Positions 46,423 through 55,575 of a DNA stretch of 64,000 nucleotides are shown here, piece after piece. The translations under genes were made by a program, and so were the position numbers. The stretch is from Streptomyces kaniharaensis (GTDB lineage Bacteria; Actinomycetota; Actinomycetes; Streptomycetales; Streptomycetaceae). Positions within the stretch are counted from its first letter, which is position 1. Each line of letters starts with the position of its first letter. Where the stretch lies: NCBI RefSeq assembly GCF_009569385.1, contig NZ_WBOF01000001.1:1798001-1862000 (forward strand), in the 5' to 3' direction. The notes beneath the pieces are model-generated. The model was not told the origin of the DNA. It saw only the letters and a list, made by a program, of their open reading frames with translations, and did no database searches.

Positions 46423-47865
46423 TCAGAGGTCGAGGCCGGTGAGGACCATGACCTTCTCGACGGTGTAGTCGGCCATCGCGTACTTGACGCCCTCGCGACC
46501 CACGCCGGAGTCCTTGACGCCGCCGTACGGCATCTGGTCGGCGCGGTAGGACGGCGCGTCGCCGATGATCACACCGCCGACCTCCAGCTCCCGGTGGGCG
46601 CGGAAGGCGGTCCGCAGGTCGTGCGTGAACACACCCGCCTGCAGGCCGAACGGCGAGTCGTTGACGGCCGCGAACGCCTCGTCCGTACCGTCCACCCGGT
46701 GCAGCGACAGGACCGGGCCGAACGCCTCGGCCGTGGCCAGGATCGCGTCGGCCGGCAGCTCGGCCAGCACGGTCGGGGCGTAGGTCGCGCCCTCGCGGGT
46801 ACCGCCGGCCAGCACCTTGGCGCCCTTGGCGACCGCGTCGTCCACCCAGGACTCCACGCGCTTCGCGGCGTTCTCGTCCACCAGCGGGCCGACGTCCGTC
46901 GCGTCGTCGTTCGGGTCACCCGTGACCTGGGCCTTCACCTTGGCCACGACCTTCTCCACCAGCGCGTCGTACACCGACGCGTCGGCGATCACCCGCTGCA
47001 CCGAGATGCAGGACTGGCCGCCCTGGTAGTTGGCGAACATCGCGATCCGGGTGGCCGCCCAGTCCAGGTCGGCGTCCGAGGACCAGTCCGCGAGCACCAC
47101 GGCCGCGGCGTTGCCGCCCAGCTCCAGGGTGCAGTGCTTGCGCGGCACCGAGTCCATGATCTGGTAGCCGACCTTGTCCGAACCGGTGAACGAGATCACC
47201 GGCAGGCGCTTGTCCTGCACCAGCGCCGGCATCCGGTCGTTCGGCACCGTCAGAACGCTCCACGAACCGGCCGGCAGCTCGGTCTCGGCCAGGATCTCGC
47301 CCAGCACCAGCGCCGACAGCGGCGTGGCCGGAGCCGGCTTCAGGATGATCGGGGCGCCGACCGCGATCGCCGGGGCGACCTTGTGGGCGACCAGGTTCAG
47401 CGGGAAGTTGAACGGGGCGATGCCCAGCACGACGCCGCGCGGGAAGCGGCGCACCACCGCGAAACGGCCCACGCCGCCCGGGTCGGTGTCCAGCCGCATC
47501 GTCTCGCCGTTGGTACGGCGGGCCTCCTCGGCGGCCCAGCGGAACACGGAGACGGCACGGCCGACCTCGCCGCGGGCCCACTTGATCGGCTTGCCGTTCT
47601 CGGCGGTGATCAGCCGGGCGATCTCCTCGGAGCGTTCGGCCAGGCGCTTGGCCACGTGGTCCAGCGCGGCCGCGCGCACGTGCGCCGGGGTCGCGGCGAA
47701 CACCGGCAGCGCGGCGACGGCGGCGTCCAGCGCTTCCTCGACCTGCGCCTCGGTCGGGATGCTCACCTTGCCGACCAGACGGCCGTCCCAGCTGTTGTGC
47801 ACCTCGAAGTCGGCGTCGCCGCTCGCCCGGCGGCCGGCGAGCCAGAAATCGTACGTGGTGGTCAC
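46423..47865 (-). CDS. NAD(P)-dependent aldehyde dehydrogenase (possible succinate-semialdehyde dehydrogenase)
   Basis: A 480-residue ALDH-superfamily enzyme. Visible active-site parts are Asn153 (PFNFPLN), the general base Glu248 (LELGG) and nucleophile Cys286 (GGQSCISVQRV). The cofactor strand is KPAPATPLSA. The GQSCIS context resembles the glyceraldehyde/lactaldehyde-type ALDH branch more than classic GabD. Proximity to a PucR-type regulator and gabT makes succinate semialdehyde, or another amino-aldehyde product, a reasonable substrate by inference. The start is GTG 47865. It is separated from the regulator by 143 bp and is co-directional with it. Confidence 0.88.
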   Translation of the reverse strand: MTTTYDFWLAGRRASGDADFEVHNSWDGRLVGKVSIPTEAQVEEALDAAVAALPVFAATPAHVRAAALDHVAKRLAERSEEIARLITAENGKPIKWARGEVGRAVSVFRWAAEEARRTNGETMRLDTDPGGVGRFAVVRRFPRGVVLGIAPFNFPLNLVAHKVAPAIAVGAPIILKPAPATPLSALVLGEILAETELPAGSWSVLTVPNDRMPALVQDKRLPVISFTGSDKVGYQIMDSVPRKHCTLELGGNAAAVVLADWSSDADLDWAATRIAMFANYQGGQSCISVQRVIADASVYDALVEKVVAKVKAQVTGDPNDDATDVGPLVDENAAKRVESWVDDAVAKGAKVLAGGTREGATYAPTVLAELPADAILATAEAFGPVLSLHRVDGTDEAFAAVNDSPFGLQAGVFTHDLRTAFRAHRELEVGGVIIGDAPSYRADQMPYGGVKDSGVGREGVKYAMADYTVEKVMVLTGLDL

Positions 47866-48008
47866 CGTGGTACCGGCCCTCTCCTCGTCATCGTCAGGCC
47901 CACGAACATGAGCCCGAACCCGAGGGTAGGGGCGGCGGCACAACAACCGGATTGGCCGCCGAGGAGCGTTCCCCTCCGGGCCCACTCCATCCCGTCCAGA
48001 CCGCCGGC

Positions 48009-49574
48009 CTACTCCTCACCCGAGCGGAGCGCCAGCCACAACTCCATGCGCACGTCGGTGTCGTCCAGCGAACGCCCGAGCAACTCCTCGACCCGGCGCA
48101 TCCGGTAGCGCAGCGTGTGCCGGTGCACCCCCAGATCCGCCGCCGCGGCATCCCACTGCCCATGTCTGGACAGCCACGCCCGCAGCGAGGCCACCAGATC
48201 ACCGCGGGCCGTCCGGTCGTGCTCGCGCAGCGGCCGCAGCAGCCCCTCCGCGAACGCCGTCACCGCGTCCTCCCCCAGCAGCGGCAGCAGCGAACCCGCG
48301 CCGACCTCCTCGTGGTCCACCGACCGCCGGCCACCACGCAGCGCCACCGCCAGCGCCCGCTCGGCCTGCGCGTGCGCCGTCCCCGCCTCCTCCAGGGCGG
48401 CCGGCGCCGACACACCCAGCGACAGGCCCTCGTGCTCCTCGACCACGCCGAGGCAGGCCCGGTGGACGGCACCGTTGTCCAGCGCCAGCACCATCAGCCG
48501 CGGCCCGTGCGCACCGTCCTCCCGCGCCACCAGCAGCTTCTCGCCCACCCGGGAACCCGCCTGCTCCGCGCGGTCGCCCAGCTCCGTCAGGGCATCCGCG
48601 GCATCCACACTCGGCCCGGCCCCGGCCACCAGGACCCGTATCGTCCCCTCCGGCAGACCGCCGAACAGCCCCAGCGCCACCTGCCGGGCCGTCGCCACCT
48701 CACCCGCCAGCACCATCCGCAGCAGCGCCGCGCCCATCCGCTCCTCCGCCTGCCGCAGCTCGCGCGAGCGCTCCAGGGTGAGGGTCAGCAGCGCCACCGC
48801 CGCGTTCAGCACGTACCGCTCGGTCGGCGTGATCCGGTCCTCGGTCCCCACCGCCAGGAAACCCCGGGCCCGCCGGTCCGCCCCCAGCGACTGGACCACC
48901 ACGTAGTCCTCGTCCGCCGTGTCTATCCCCGGCGACCGCCCCTGCAACGCGGCACTCGACGGCGCCGGACGCCGCCGCAGCCGGTCCACCTCCGCCGCCA
49001 GCCGCCCCGCCCGGCGAGCCGCCCAGTCCGGCGCCACCACCGACAGCGCACCCGACCCGTCGTACAGCGCCGCCCAGCCCCCCAGCCGCGCCGCCAGACG
49101 GCGCACCACGGCCGTCGTGCCGTCCTTGCCCAGGGCAGCCCGGGTCAGCTCCTCCTGCGCCTCGAAACTCGTCGTCACCGCCTCGTACTGCTCCGCAGCC
49201 AGCGCCGCCGACACCACCTTGCTGATCGCGATGAACGGCGTCGGCTCCGGCACCCGCAGCAACGGCAGCCCCCGCTGCGCCGCCGCATCCACCAGCGGCT
49301 GCGGCACCTCCGTGTGCGACAGCCCGACCCCCAGCCCCAGGCCCACCACCCCGGCATCGGCCAGCCGGTGCACGTACGCCTGCAACTGCGCGGCGGTACG
49401 GCCCAGCTTGATACCGGTGGTGAGCAGCAGCTCACCACCCTCGAGGAACGGCGTCGGGTCGTCCAGCTCACTGGTGTGCACCCAGCGGACCGGCCGCTCC
49501 AGATGGTCCGCGCCGGCGAGAACCGTCAGATGGAGCGAACTGTTGCGGACGACGGAGGCGAGTGTGGGAGGCAT
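48009..49574 (-). CDS. PucR-family transcriptional regulator
   Basis: A 521-residue regulator with three parts. The first is the N-terminal PucR sensing domain (about 8-125, with LERPVRWVHTSELDDPTPFLEGGELLLTTG). The second is a central GGDEF-like/CdaR domain. The third is a C-terminal helix-turn-helix (about 465-515, WDAAAADLGVHRHTLRYRMRRVEELLGRSL). PucR proteins often control purine or amino-acid catabolism, acting as ligand-responsive activators. Here the flanking aldehyde dehydrogenase and the nearby gabT suggest control of GABA or related amine degradation. The start is ATG 49574 with AAGGTG upstream. Confidence 0.9.
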   Translation of the reverse strand: MPPTLASVVRNSSLHLTVLAGADHLERPVRWVHTSELDDPTPFLEGGELLLTTGIKLGRTAAQLQAYVHRLADAGVVGLGLGVGLSHTEVPQPLVDAAAQRGLPLLRVPEPTPFIAISKVVSAALAAEQYEAVTTSFEAQEELTRAALGKDGTTAVVRRLAARLGGWAALYDGSGALSVVAPDWAARRAGRLAAEVDRLRRRPAPSSAALQGRSPGIDTADEDYVVVQSLGADRRARGFLAVGTEDRITPTERYVLNAAVALLTLTLERSRELRQAEERMGAALLRMVLAGEVATARQVALGLFGGLPEGTIRVLVAGAGPSVDAADALTELGDRAEQAGSRVGEKLLVAREDGAHGPRLMVLALDNGAVHRACLGVVEEHEGLSLGVSAPAALEEAGTAHAQAERALAVALRGGRRSVDHEEVGAGSLLPLLGEDAVTAFAEGLLRPLREHDRTARGDLVASLRAWLSRHGQWDAAAADLGVHRHTLRYRMRRVEELLGRSLDDTDVRMELWLALRSGEE

Positions 49575-49728
49575 GGCACCTTCGGGGGAACGACCCGACC
49601 GCGCCATTGCGGCCGGGCGAGGAGAGGACAGTGGATCCGGTGAGGGTCTCTCCCCTTCATTATGGACGCCCCGGACAACCCGTACTGGCGAATCCACCTC
49701 GAAGGCGAGCTTCAGCCCGTCGCGCTCC

Positions 49729-51822
49729 TCACCCCCGGAGATCCACCAGCAACGGCGGCACCTGCTCCCCCGACACCGCCGTCAACGACACCACCGCATG
49801 CCCCGCCGGCAACGCGTGCGCCAGATCCGACGGCGACCACCGCAACCGCTCCACATCCCGCGTCGTCACCGACTCCGTCTGCGCCGTCGTCCCCGACAAC
49901 GCCTTCCGCCCCAACCGCCCGGCCCGCCTTATCACCCCGCCCGAGGTGTCCGGGGTGTGCGTCACCGCCGTCTCCTGCACCAGATGCGTCCCCCAGGCCT
50001 CCGAGAACAGCCGGCCGTCCCACGGCGCGATCCCCGGAAACGCCATCCGGCAACCGACCGCGCCGAACAACGGCGCCCGCAGCGCCTCCGGCAGATCCAC
50101 CAGCGTCCGCAACAACAGCACCGCGCCCGCGTTCGCGCCCCGCATCCGCTGCACCCCGCGCACGGTCGCCGCGTCCAGCGCCGCCGAGGCGTCGTCCACC
50201 ACGAGGCCGGCGAACAGCGAATGGTCCTCACGGGCCCCGGCCGCCTGCACGAACTGGCCCACCACCAGCCGCGACAGCATCCGCGCCGCCTCCGGGTGGC
50301 TCCGCTCCGGCAGCTTCACCCGCACCCGCAGCGGATGGTCCAGCACCCGCATCGCGAACGGGGGCCGGCCGGTGCCGTCCGTCGCGAACGCCCCCTCGAA
50401 TGCCGGTCGGTCCAGCAGCGCCAACCGGTCCGCCAGCAGCGCCCCGGGATCGTCCGCCCGGCCGCGCTGACGCTCCCGGTGCTCCAGGTCCCGCTCGTAC
50501 GCGCCCAGCCGGCCGGCCGCCCCGAGCGCCTTCACCAACGCCGCCAGCGCGTCCGGCTCGCCGCCCAGCAGCGCCCGCAGCTCGCGGACCCCCGGGTAGC
50601 GGCGGTGCGCGGCGTGGAACGGGCCCACCACCTGCTGCAACGCCGTCCGGGCACTCTCCGCCCGGGCGGTCAGCTCGTCCGGCAGCAGCGCCTCGGCCAG
50701 CCGGGCCGCCGCCTCGTCCGGATCCCGCGCCGCCCCGTACAGATCCAGCCCGTACACCGACGCCGGGTCGCCGGGCGCGATCACCACGTCGTACCAGCCG
50801 TCCGGCCCGAGATCCGCGTCCCCAGCCCCGATCACCACCGCGCACGCGGTACCGGCCAACGCCTGCAGACAGAGCGCCTCCGCCACCGGCCGGGCAAGGC
50901 GCGCCGTCTTCCCGGTCCCGGCCGGACCCACCGCCAACAGCGAGGTGCCGAGCACCGCCGGATCCAGCGCAAACCCGGCCGCCCGGTGCGGCAGCGGGTT
51001 CTTCGGCACGTCCTGGCTGGTACCGAGACAGACCTGACGGAGCAGCAGATCGTGCCGCTCGGCCCGGCCCGGCAGCTCGCGCGCCTCGGACGGATGCGCG
51101 AACGCCGCCGCACCGCGCGCCGCCACCTGCTCGACGAACGCCGGAACGAACACCGGATCCGCCTGCGCCGACTCCCACGCTCGCTGGATCCGCACGTAGT
51201 CGACGTCGCCGACCGCCTCCCCGTCCAGCCGCCCCGCCGCCGCAGCCGCCCCGCCCTGCCGCAGCCCGGCCCAGGGGTCCAGCTGCCGCACCGCCTCCAC
51301 CGCCGCAGCGCCCTCCTCGGCGCGCTCCTCCTGCGTCACCGTCCGCGACAGCAGCGGGGCCACGTACCGACGCCACACCTCGGGCCACCGGCCCATGCGG
51401 CCGAAGAGCTTGATAGCCACGCCGATCACGAACGCGTTGGCCACCAGGAGCGTGAACATCGCCTCTGACTCGGACGGCGAAGCAAGCGGGCCAATGCCCA
51501 TCTGCCCCCCAAACCAGACGAGGACATACGTCAGCAGCTGTGTGCCATAGAGATAGGCGAACCACCCCACCAGCGCGTTGATCGCCGCCCGCAGCAGCAG
51601 TGGCCAGGCTGCGACCTGAGCCGCCTCCGCCCGTTCCGGGTCCACCTGGCGGTAGCCCAGCCGGTAGATGCCCGGTTCGGCCTCCGGGCGCGGAGCGGAG
51701 GCCCAGGCAGGGAGGTCGAATACGGGAACGCCGGAGGTCCGGCCGGGGGGCCGCTGGTGTGGCAGCGGGGGCGGGGGTGTGGTGGTCCGGTCGCCGTGGT
51801 GGTGTGCCCCGTCCTGTGCCAT
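49729..51822 (-). CDS. Membrane-anchored VirD4/TraG-like ATP-binding protein
   Basis: A 697-residue protein of unknown role. A polar N-terminus with GIYRLGYRQVD is followed by two membrane helices (about 70-95 and 115-140). A cytoplasmic region contains a P-loop GPAGTGKTA (about 300) and a later hydrophobic strand ending in acidic residues (GLVVDDASAALD), a plausible Walker B. The remainder is helical with an Arg-finger-like RMRGANAG. The topology is that of type IV coupling proteins, which pump DNA or protein, but no relaxase or conjugation gene is nearby. The start is ATG 51822 and it diverges from gabT. The placement between PucR and gabT is conserved-looking yet functionally unexplained. 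Confidence 0.75.
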   Translation of the reverse strand: MAQDGAHHHGDRTTTPPPPLPHQRPPGRTSGVPVFDLPAWASAPRPEAEPGIYRLGYRQVDPERAEAAQVAAWPLLLRAAINALVGWFAYLYGTQLLTYVLVWFGGQMGIGPLASPSESEAMFTLLVANAFVIGVAIKLFGRMGRWPEVWRRYVAPLLSRTVTQEERAEEGAAAVEAVRQLDPWAGLRQGGAAAAAGRLDGEAVGDVDYVRIQRAWESAQADPVFVPAFVEQVAARGAAAFAHPSEARELPGRAERHDLLLRQVCLGTSQDVPKNPLPHRAAGFALDPAVLGTSLLAVGPAGTGKTARLARPVAEALCLQALAGTACAVVIGAGDADLGPDGWYDVVIAPGDPASVYGLDLYGAARDPDEAAARLAEALLPDELTARAESARTALQQVVGPFHAAHRRYPGVRELRALLGGEPDALAALVKALGAAGRLGAYERDLEHRERQRGRADDPGALLADRLALLDRPAFEGAFATDGTGRPPFAMRVLDHPLRVRVKLPERSHPEAARMLSRLVVGQFVQAAGAREDHSLFAGLVVDDASAALDAATVRGVQRMRGANAGAVLLLRTLVDLPEALRAPLFGAVGCRMAFPGIAPWDGRLFSEAWGTHLVQETAVTHTPDTSGGVIRRAGRLGRKALSGTTAQTESVTTRDVERLRWSPSDLAHALPAGHAVVSLTAVSGEQVPPLLVDLRG

Positions 51823-52062
51823 GTACGGCCCCGCTCCCTCGCCCGCCCGGCCCGACCGCCGTCGGTGCCGCCATACCCATGCCGCCGTATCGGCGACACG
51901 CCCGGGCTCAATGTAGTGGAGCGGGGCCTGCGGGTAGTCGCGCCACCTGCGCTGGCCGTGCCGGACAAGTCGGACGGCGCAGTGCTACCGAGTGGCGCAT
52001 GCCCGTCCGGGGAGGGCGGCCGTAGCCTGCGAAGCATCGAGCCGAGAAGTCTGGAGAAACCC

Positions 52063-53403
52063 ATGAGCGCCGCAACGCCGCTCCCGCAGGAGCGCCGCCT
52101 GGTCACCGCGATCCCCGGTCCGAAGTCGCAGGAGCTGCAGGCCCGCAAGCTGGGTGCGGTGGCGGCCGGTGTCGGCACCACCCTGCCGGTGTACGTGTCC
52201 CGCGCCAACGGCGGCGTGCTGGAGGACGTGGACGGCAACTCGCTGATCGACTTCGGTTCCGGTATCGCCGTGACCAACGTCGGCAACAGCGCCGAGGCCG
52301 TGGTGGCGAAGGCGAGCGAGCAGCTGGCCGCGTTCACCCACACCTGCTTCATGGTGACCCCGTACGAGGGTTACGTGGCCGTCGCCGAGCAGCTGAACGA
52401 GCTGACCCCGGGTAACCACGAGAAGCGCACCGCGCTGTTCAACTCGGGCGCCGAGGCGGTCGAGAACGCGGTGAAGATCGCCCGCGCCTACACCAAGCGC
52501 ACTGCCGTCGTGGTGTTCGACCACGGCTACCACGGCCGCACGAACCTGACCATGGGCCTGACGGCGAAGAACATGCCGTACAAGCAGGGCTTCGGCCCGT
52601 TCGCCCCGGAGATCTACCGGGTGCCGGTGGCCTACCCGTACCGCTGGCTGACGGGTGCGGAGAACTGCGCCGCCGAGGCCGCCGCGCAGGCGATCGACAT
52701 CATCAACAAGCAGATCGGCGCGGATAACGTCGCCGCGATCATCATCGAGCCGCTGCAGGGCGAGGGCGGCTTCATCGAGCCGGCCAAGGGCTTCCTGCCG
52801 GCGATCGCGGAGTTCGCGAAGGCGAACGGCATCGTGTTCGTCGCGGACGAGATCCAGACCGGTTTCTGCCGCACCGGCCAGTGGTTCGCGTGCGAGGACG
52901 AGGACATCGTCCCGGACCTGATCACCACCGCGAAGGGCATCGCCGGCGGTCTGCCGCTGGCCGCGGTGACCGGTCGCGCCGAGATCATGGACGCCGCGCA
53001 CGCGGGCGGTCTGGGCGGCACCTACGGCGGCAACCCCGTGGCGTGTGCCGCCGCGCTGGGTGCCATCGAGACGATGAAGGAGCAGGACCTCAACGGCAAG
53101 GCGCAGCGGATCGGCGAGATCATGCTGGGCCGCCTGCGGGCGATGCAGGAGAAGTTCGACATCATCGGCGAGGTCCGCGGCCGCGGTGCGATGATCGCGA
53201 TCGAGCTGGTGAAGGCGGGCGGCAAGGAGCCGAACGCGGAGGCCACGGCGGCGATCGCGAAGGCCTGCCACGCCGAGGGCCTGGTGGTGCTGACCGCCGG
53301 CACGTACGGCAACGTGCTGCGCTTCCTGCCGCCGCTGGTCATGCCGGAGCACCTCCTGAACGAGGGCCTGGACATCCTGGAGGGCGCGTTCGCCGCGGTC
53401 TGA
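52063..53403 (+). CDS. gabT: 4-aminobutyrate--2-oxoglutarate transaminase
   Basis: A PLP enzyme converting GABA and 2-oxoglutarate to succinate semialdehyde and glutamate. The 446-residue class III aminotransferase has the PLP phosphate-binding NSGAEAVENAVKIAR (about 127-141), GYHGRT, the cofactor Asp in VFVADEIQTGFCRTG (about 262) and the Schiff-base Lys291 in ITTAKGIAGGLP. The C-terminal small domain has GTYGNVLRFLPPLV. The start is ATG 52063 with GGAGA upstream. It is monocistronic, with a strong U-tailed terminator. With the aldehyde dehydrogenase at 46423 it would form a GABA shunt. Confidence 0.93.
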   Translation: MSAATPLPQERRLVTAIPGPKSQELQARKLGAVAAGVGTTLPVYVSRANGGVLEDVDGNSLIDFGSGIAVTNVGNSAEAVVAKASEQLAAFTHTCFMVTPYEGYVAVAEQLNELTPGNHEKRTALFNSGAEAVENAVKIARAYTKRTAVVVFDHGYHGRTNLTMGLTAKNMPYKQGFGPFAPEIYRVPVAYPYRWLTGAENCAAEAAAQAIDIINKQIGADNVAAIIIEPLQGEGGFIEPAKGFLPAIAEFAKANGIVFVADEIQTGFCRTGQWFACEDEDIVPDLITTAKGIAGGLPLAAVTGRAEIMDAAHAGGLGGTYGGNPVACAAALGAIETMKEQDLNGKAQRIGEIMLGRLRAMQEKFDIIGEVRGRGAMIAIELVKAGGKEPNAEATAAIAKACHAEGLVVLTAGTYGNVLRFLPPLVMPEHLLNEGLDILEGAFAAV

Positions 53404-53461
53404 CGCGATGAGCGCCCCCGCCGGGTGGCGAACCCCGCCGGAGGGTTGTCCGGACAGCGCT

Positions 53462-53501
53462 GAACGGCCCGTGGGACCTGAACAGGTCCCACGGGCCGTT
53501 C
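53462..53501 (+). terminator. Strong intrinsic terminator after gabT
   Basis: A perfect 18-bp stem (53462-53479 with 53484-53501) and 4-nt GAAC loop are followed by GGTTTT. It is the only hairpin in the window with a proper U-run. Confidence 0.9.
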
Positions 53502-53630
53502 GGTTTTCGCACCACCGGGGCCTGGTGATCGTTCACGGAGCCGGGGGATGCCCGACGGGCAGTGAAGATGATGTGCGGAATCGCTGAAGGCGCTCGGCGT
53601 AGAAGGGCTGTTGACGTAGTGTCATCACAG

Positions 53631-54557
53631 ATGGACAGCGAGCCTCAGCCATTGGCGGAGCCGTCCGCGGGGCCGCCGTTCGGCGCGGGTCCGCGTATGG
53701 GCCGCGAGGACAACCAGGCCGTCCCGTACGGGACGGCACATACCGAAGGCCGATCGACCGACCGTCCGACCCACACCCCCCGGGGCGCACGGAGCGGCGA
53801 TCATCCGAGCCGCCCCGGAGCTCTCCCCCCTGCTCCGGGGCGGCGTTTCCGCGTCCCGGGCCGGGCGAGGGGTTCGGCGGCGGGGCCGGCAGTCGCGGCG
53901 GGGCTGCTGGTGCTGGTGTCGTGGCAGGTGGCGGTGGACGGGCCGCTGCTCGGGCTGGACCGCCTGGTCCGGCACGATGTCGGGTCGGCCCGGCACGATC
54001 TGCACAGTGCGCTTCTCGATCGCCTCGGCCATGCCCTGGCGGATCTGGGCAGTTCCGTCCCGGCGATCCCGGTGCTGTTGGTCGCGGGCGGGCTGGCCGC
54101 GTGGCGGTCGCGCCGGGCGGGGGCGGCCCGCTGGTGGCTTCCGATGCCGGTGGCGGCGCTGACGTCGGGGCTGATCCCGCTGCTGGTGGTGCCCGCGAAG
54201 GCGGCGTTCGCCCGGCCGGGCCCGCTGGGAGATCCGCTGCTGCCGGGGCAGTGGGGCTGGTACCCGTCCGGGCACACCGCCACCGCGACGCTGTCGTACG
54301 GGGTGGCGGTGCTGCTGTTGGCCCGGACGGCCGGGGTGCACGTGGCTCGCGTGTTGAGGGCGGTGGCGGTGCTGCTGGCCGTCGGGGTCGGCGCCGGGCT
54401 GGTGTGGAGCGACTTCCACTGGCTGCTGGACGTGGTGGCCAGTTGGTGCCTGGCCGCCCTAGTGCTGTGGTCGCTCGCGAGGTGGCTGCCGCGGCCGGGC
54501 GGCGGGGGACGGACTCAGGCCTCGGGCTCGTCGGCCTCGGGCTCGTCGTTGCGGTGA
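53631..54557 (+). CDS. PAP2-family membrane phosphatase
   Basis: A 308-residue integral membrane lipid-phosphatase-like protein. After a disordered N-terminus (about 1-75) it has about five to six membrane helices. Catalytic motifs are recognisable: C1 as KAAFARPGP, C2 as YPSGHTATAT and C3 as WSDFHWLLDVVASW, with the expected histidines. C1 spacing is short, as in other actinobacterial members. It may dephosphorylate undecaprenyl or phosphatidate substrates; this is unassigned. The start is uncertain: ATG 53631 is used, with ATG 53562 and ATG 53697 possible and no good ribosome-binding sequence for any. Its 3' end overlaps the convergent DUF2218 gene by 43 bp. Confidence 0.82.
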   Translation: MDSEPQPLAEPSAGPPFGAGPRMGREDNQAVPYGTAHTEGRSTDRPTHTPRGARSGDHPSRPGALPPAPGRRFRVPGRARGSAAGPAVAAGLLVLVSWQVAVDGPLLGLDRLVRHDVGSARHDLHSALLDRLGHALADLGSSVPAIPVLLVAGGLAAWRSRRAGAARWWLPMPVAALTSGLIPLLVVPAKAAFARPGPLGDPLLPGQWGWYPSGHTATATLSYGVAVLLLARTAGVHVARVLRAVAVLLAVGVGAGLVWSDFHWLLDVVASWCLAALVLWSLARWLPRPGGGGRTQASGSSASGSSLR

Positions 54558-54862
54558 ACCAGGCCGGGCTCGCCGTTGTCGCGGTGCCATTCGACGACGA
54601 GTTCGTCGCGGGCGCCGAAGCGGACGAGGTGGCGGCCGACGACGTCTTCGAGGCCTGGCAGGTTCTCGCGCTCGCCTTCGACGGTGAGCAGCAGCGCGCC
54701 GGCCTGGGCCTCCAGGGTGGCGGTGCCGGCGCCGAAGGTCAGGGTGCCGCGGCCGGTCTCCTCGGAGAAGGCGGCCTCGATCCTGCGGCCCATGTGGGCG
54801 GCGAGCTGCTTGGCGTAGCGGGCGGGGCGGTCGGTGGCGACACGGGCTTCGGAGCGGGGCAC
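54515..54862 (-). CDS. DUF2218 family protein
   Basis: A 115-residue protein of the DUF2218 family, opening with SEARVATDRPARYAKQLAAHMGRRIEA and continuing with two beta-rich stretches (GTLTFGAGTATLEAQAGALLLTVEG; DELVVEWHRD). Relatives are often encoded near siderophore uptake or redox genes, but function is unproven. The start is GTG 54862 with GGAGGG upstream. It is divergent from the MarR gene, and the predicted promoter (-35 inside a palindrome) lies between them. The acidic C-terminus overlaps the PAP2 gene. Confidence 0.85.
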   Translation of the reverse strand: MPRSEARVATDRPARYAKQLAAHMGRRIEAAFSEETGRGTLTFGAGTATLEAQAGALLLTVEGERENLPGLEDVVGRHLVRFGARDELVVEWHRDNGEPGLVHRNDEPEADEPEA

Positions 54863-54912
54863 GGGCCCTCCAGGTTCCGGGGAGGGAACTTAGGGTCCCC
54901 TCACTTGCGACT

Positions 54913-54942
54913 ACGCTAACCCGGATACTGAGCCTGGCTCAA
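54913..54942 (-). promoter_or_regulatory. Promoter of the DUF2218 gene
   Basis: On the minus strand, TTGAGC (54942-54937) and TAGCGT (54918-54913) are separated by 18 nt, a good match to the actinobacterial housekeeping promoter. The -35 is embedded in the palindrome 54929-54941. Confidence 0.5.
54929..54941. promoter_or_regulatory. 13-bp palindrome, candidate MarR operator
   Basis: TGAGCC-T-GGCTCA is perfect and overlaps the -35 of the DUF2218 promoter. It lies 89 bp upstream of the divergent MarR gene. MarR-family regulators typically bind such palindromes between divergent genes. Confidence 0.5.
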
Positions 54943-55029
54943 CATCTTTTCGGAGCACCCGTCCGGCACCGGCCGCGGGCCACGGACCTGCCGATACGCT
55001 TGGGCGGACGCCTGCCGAGGAGACCGCCC

Positions 55030-55575
55030 ATGACCACCACGCCGACCGACGACCCGGCGAGCTCCTCCTCCACCCCCGCGGCGGGCCCTGCGGACACCGC
55101 CGCCGAGCTGGCGGACGCGATGACCCGGGCGATCAAGCGGATCCGCCGCCGCACCAGCGAGCGGCTGGAGCCGTACGGCATCACCCCCGGCCAGGGCCGG
55201 GCGCTGCGTGCGCTCGCCCACGCGCCCGGGTGCGAGCTGCCGGACCGCGCGATGCGACTGAGCGATCTCGCGGACCGGCTGCACATCGCCCCCCGCTCGG
55301 CCACCACGGTGGTCGACGCGCTGGAGGAGGCTGGCCTGGTCGAGCGCAGCCCCGACCCGGCCGACCGGCGCGCCGTCCGGATCCTGCTGACCGAGGCGGG
55401 CCGCGCGGCGGTGGAGCGGATCGGGCAGGTGCGGCACGAGGTGGCGCAGGAGTACTTCGGCGAGGTCAGTCCGGCCGACCAGGACGTGCTGCTGCGAGTG
55501 CTGCGCGCCGCCGAGACCCGGTACGCAGCCGCCACGCCGCCGCGGCGGCCAGGGCCTCCGGGCGCAGCGCGGTGA
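55030..55575 (+). CDS. MarR-family transcriptional regulator
   Basis: A 181-residue winged-helix dimeric regulator. The DNA-binding core is DLADRLHIAPRSATTVVDALEEAGLVERSPDPADRRAVRILLTEAG (about 78-122), including the family wing motif DRRAVRI. Disordered Thr/Pro/Ser residues precede helix 1 and a Pro/Arg-rich tail ends the protein. The start is ATG 55030 with GAGGAGA upstream. It is divergently arranged with the DUF2218 gene across a palindrome, so it probably represses that gene and itself. The ligand is unknown. Confidence 0.9.
   Translation: MTTTPTDDPASSSSTPAAGPADTAAELADAMTRAIKRIRRRTSERLEPYGITPGQGRALRALAHAPGCELPDRAMRLSDLADRLHIAPRSATTVVDALEEAGLVERSPDPADRRAVRILLTEAGRAAVERIGQVRHEVAQEYFGEVSPADQDVLLRVLRAAETRYAAATPPRRPGPPGAAR

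Noticed and set aside
53611..53634. Promoter for the PAP2 gene based on TTGACG at 53611
   Set aside because: No acceptable -10 hexamer occurs at 16-18 nt, and the position conflicts with the chosen start codon.
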